Source: an uncultured Succinivibrionaceae bacterium (GTDB taxonomy: Bacteria; Pseudomonadota; Gammaproteobacteria; Enterobacterales; Succinivibrionaceae). From it: a stretch of DNA of 43,801 bases. Position 1 is the stretch's first letter. The number at the start of each line of letters is the position of its first letter. The DNA lies in assembly GCA_944390105.1 (NCBI GenBank), contig CALXOV010000020.1, forward strand, positions 1 to 43,801, read 5' to 3'. The notes beneath the pieces are model-generated. The model was not told the DNA's origin and searched no databases. It worked only from the letters and a program-made list of their open reading frames with translations. Both the position numbers and the translations under genes were made by a program. Below, piece after piece: positions 41,324-43,801 of this stretch.

Positions 41324-42765
41324 ATGAACGCCATTATCAAGGCCAATGAATTTATCGTCAGCCATCAGGCACAGGTCAAAAAGAAAAACTACCCCGGTTT
41401 TCACTTAGCCGCTCCGACAGGCTGGATCAATGACCCCAACGGTTTTTGCTATGCCTTGGGCCAATACCACATCTTCTATCAGCATTATCCCTACGACGCC
41501 CAGTGGGGGCCAATGCACTGGGGGCATGCGGTAAGCACCGATCTGGTCAACTGGACACATCTTCCGGTAGCTCTCGCGCCGTCTGAACCCTACGATAAAG
41601 ACGGCTGCTTCTCAGGCTCGGCCATTGAGTATGAAGGTAAGCTGTATCTTATCTACACCGGCCATGTGTGGCTTAAGGAGCTAGGTAATGACGATGCCAT
41701 CCGCGAGGTGCAGAGCCTTGCAGTATCTGAAGATGGCATCCACTTTAAAAAGGCTGGCGTCATCATTGAGCCGCCGCATGGCATCATGCATTTTCGCGAT
41801 CCCAAGGTGTGGCGCGAGGATGATCACTTTGCGCTCGTTTTAGGCGCCCGCTTCCCTGGTGATCAAGCCAAAATCTTAAAATATGTATCCGCTGATCTTA
41901 AAACTTGGACGTTTAAAGGCGCTATATTAACCCCCCCCCGCAAGGCGAGGCCTTCATGTACGAGTGCCCTGATGTATTCCCGCTTAACGGCAAATACGCC
42001 GCCGTCCTCTCCCCGATGGGCCTAAAACCCCACGGTATTGCGCGCAATAATCCTAGCATCACCAGTTACGTGATTGCTGATGATGGTGAAAACTTTGATC
42101 CAAACCTGCTAACTGAAATTGATCACGGCCACGATTTCTATGCCTCGCAGAGCATGCAATCTCCTGACGGACGACGCTTGATGATAGCGTGGCTGGCAAT
42201 GTGGAAACTTCCCTTTGCCTCATACCCTGATGGCTGGTGCGGCATGCTTACGCTGCCGCGTGAGCTATCACTAAAAGACGGCAAGCTAGTGCAGCGCCCG
42301 GTGCGCGAGTTGTCTGCCCTCTATAAAAAGGAAAAAATACTGGGGCAGATTGAACTTACCAACAGTACCTGTACGCTGAAAAAACACTTTAAGCCAGCAC
42401 GCATCAGCTTTATCTTAAAGGGTGGTCAAGAATTTGAATGCGCCGGCATCCATATTGATGAAGCCTTAAGTCTGTATGTCGATCGCCAACATGGTGAGCT
42501 TACCTTGCTGCGCAAAGAGCCTAATGCCTTTTCTAGCCGCTCGATACCGCTTGATCTTAAGCAGGATTTAACCCTTGAGATTTATCTTGACGCCTCATCC
42601 ATTGAGGTATTTGTCAACGGCGGCGTAGATACTTTCACCTCAGCTTTTTACAGCGGCAAGCGCCAGCACATCAGCCTGTTTGTACACAATGGGCAGGCAG
42701 TATTTGATGCGGTTAAGGTCATCACGTTAAAGTCAGTGATGCGCCATAAGCAGCTGTTGCTGTAA
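41324..42765 (+). pseudogene. cscA: GH32 invertase/sucrose-6-phosphate hydrolase-like, frameshifted at a C9 tract
   Basis: ATG 41324 follows GAGGAA. The first frame has the GH32 nucleophile block WINDPNGFCYALGQYHIFYQHYP and FRDPKVW (Asp stabiliser). At C9 (41931-41939, codon 203) it shifts and ends at 42025. The next frame carries the acid/base motif YECPDVFPLNGKY and runs through SQSMQSPDGRRLMIAWL and the C-terminal beta-sandwich (SSIEVFVNGGVDTFTSAF) to 42765. C7 or C10 would restore one frame of about 480 residues. It splits sucrose to glucose and fructose. All catalytic motifs survive, so the lesion is recent, phase-variable, or a homopolymer read error. Confidence 0.85.
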
Positions 42766-42803
42766 GTATTACTGCGCTAACAGCATCACTGTTTACTAAA
42801 AAA

Positions 42804-42843
42804 GCGCGGCTGAATAATTCTTAGGCTGCAGCCGCGCGCTTTC
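42804..42843 (+). terminator. terminator of the sucrose genes
   Basis: GCGCGGCTG (42804-42812) and CAGCCGCGC (42829-42837) form a perfect 9-bp stem with a 16-nt loop, followed by GCTTTC. It lies 39 bp after the invertase stop. Stem very stable, U-run poor. Confidence 0.65.
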
Positions 42844-42956
42844 GCGTTGACGTGACTTCCTGGGGGTAACTAATAAGTCAAATTTTAAGGATTTCATAAA
42901 ATTAACAATTTGAAATATAATCAAATTGATTTTATGTTTCCTAATAGAAAGCCCCC

Positions 42957-43025
42957 TATTGGTCACCCTCCTTCCGGCTGAGCGGTTTTTAAGACGCTCT
43001 CCGGCTGGTTCCGGGTGACAATTCC
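42957..43025 (-). ncRNA. hairpin-rich right end of a TnpB element; omegaRNA remnant candidate
   Basis: GTCACCC (42962-42968) pairs with GGGTGAC (43013-43019), enclosing GAGCG (42980-42984)/CGCTC (42995-42999) and CCGGCT/CCGG elements. It sits directly downstream of the TnpB tail in the minus direction, where IS605-type elements encode the omegaRNA and their right end. The fold is seen; the RNA identity is inferred, and its guide end would be near 42957. Confidence 0.45.
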
Positions 43026-43041
43026 TCAGTGAGTCTGCAAG

Positions 43042-43164
43042 CTAGGCTATCCGGGCAAGTCCTGCCCTTCTGATGTTCTCTGCGGCGTTTTCGGCGGCGT
43101 TAGCCGCGTAACCGCAGCGCTCACAAACAAAGAGATCCTGTGTCCTGCGGCTGTTAAGGCGGCG
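43042..43164 (-). pseudogene. C-terminal remnant of a second TnpB
   Basis: The minus frame reads RRLNSRRTQDLFVCERCGYAANAAENAAENIRRAGLARIA and then TAG (43044-43042). The F(V)CxxCGY and NAxxNAAxNI pattern is the zinc ribbon and RuvC-III end of TnpB; the Asp expected in NADxNAA is Ala here, so even this motif is dead. Everything upstream was lost at the junction with the IS1182 remnant near 43160. Different in sequence from the TnpB tail at 15374-15663. Confidence 0.75.
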
Positions 43165-43801
43165 TCATGATCGGTCTGCTACAGCTGTTGCGGTCGCCAA
43201 GGATTTTGAGTGAGTTATTGTAATTGGTGAGGCGCTCGGGAGCATCCGTCTCTAAATGCTTGAGCGTCTTGGTGAGCTCATGCTCTTCCTTGGTCTTGTC
43301 AGGCTTCTGCATCATCTTCATCTTTGATGATGGTGAGCGCTTTCCTGACCTCTTCAGGGGTAAATTCAGGCGTATCGTCACCAGAGACTTCCTCACCCAG
43401 CACATCCCGCGCCTGCTGGAGCACGGTATGCACTTTCTGTTGCAGTTTGGCTCGGTTCTTCTCCACGCTCCGACGCCAGACAATGGTGTAACGGTTGGCG
43501 ACTGACTCTATCTTGGTGCCATCGATGACCTGTTGCTCCCAAGAGACCACGCCGCAATCAGTGAGGAGCTCAACCACTTGGGTGAAGATGCTGTCGAACC
43601 ACCCGTCCGCCAGTCTGACGCTACGGAAACGATTAAGGGTACGGAAGTCCGGCGGTGCGTAGTTCGCCAACTAAATGAAATTGATATCGCGTTTGATGCA
43701 TTTGGCAAGGGCGCGGCCTAAGTAGATATTGCAGAGGTAGCCGTAGACAATCACCTTAAGCATCATCCGTGGGTCGTAGGCCATGGCGCCGCCTTGGTAG
43801 G
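43165..43801 (-). pseudogene. IS1182-family transposase, decayed and cut by the window end
   Basis: Reading from the window edge: YQGGAMAYDPRMMLKVIVYGYLCNIYLGRALAKCIKRDINFI, TAG (43673-43671, where Trp is usual), LANYAPPDFRTLNRFRSVRLADGW, VSWEQQVIDGTKIESVANRYTIVWRRSVEKN, EDDAEA, a frameshift near 43300-43320, then KPDKTKEEHELTKTLKHLETD and LKILGDRNSCS, and another shift into TDHDAA. These blocks are in IS1182 transposase order (DDE family). It ends abruptly where the TnpB remnant begins. At least one nonsense and two frameshifts make it inactive. Confidence 0.85.

Overview
The window looks like the chromosome of a motile, carbohydrate-fermenting gammaproteobacterium. The evidence is the gene order of a polar-flagellum/chemotaxis cluster (flhA-flhF-flhG-fliA-cheY-cheZ-cheA-cheB-motC-motD-parA-cheW-like-cheW-DUF2802), as in Pseudomonas, Shewanella and Vibrio, together with CheZ, RdgC and YqcC family genes. 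Succinivibrionaceae is a guess from overall character, not something the sequence proves.

Layout. (1) 1-4300: end of a PD-(D/E)XK (Rpn/PDDEXK_2-type) protein, then a minus-strand run of small unrecognised genes around an rdgC homologue, with a ~97-bp duplicated segment and one gene broken by an early TAG. (2) 4360-15200: a plus-strand sugar module with rbsD (pyranase), a ribose-type periplasmic binding protein, a DUF2291 protein, ABC ATPase and permease, an EIIA-Glc-like PTS protein, an L-fucose/arabinose-isomerase-fold protein, a transketolase split into two genes, and an AraC-type regulator. LacI-type palindromes lie in the promoter regions. (3) 15197-16586: a scar of a GntR remnant, a TnpB remnant and a broken L-idonate-dehydrogenase-like gene. 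(4) 16680-32361: the chemotaxis/flagellar cluster on the minus strand, followed by yqcC. (5) 32808-38693: a compact two-gene type V CRISPR-Cas locus. It has a 1336-aa Cas12 effector that matches Cas12d/CasY motifs best, a Cas1 with no Cas2, and an array of eleven identical 25-nt repeats separated by ten spacers that are all exactly 18 nt. (6) 38710-42765: a sucrose locus (fructokinase, LacY-family permease, GH32 invertase) in which the permease has an in-frame TGA and the invertase a frameshift in a C9 tract. (7) 42957-43801: decayed insertion sequences, a second TnpB tail with a hairpin-rich right end and an IS1182-type transposase with several disruptions.

The main discovery is the CRISPR locus. 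Short-spacer, Cas1-only type V systems (V-C/V-D) are rare, and Cas12d is known mostly from candidate-phyla bacteria. Its position in a gammaproteobacterial chromosome beside flagellar and sucrose genes, the exact 43-bp period, a degenerate repeat fused without spacer to the last repeat, and a GC-rich structured segment between cas1 and the effector (a scoutRNA candidate) are all worth following up. The sugar module is the second point of interest, because it pairs an ABC transporter with an EIIA protein and a two-gene transketolase but has no kinase.
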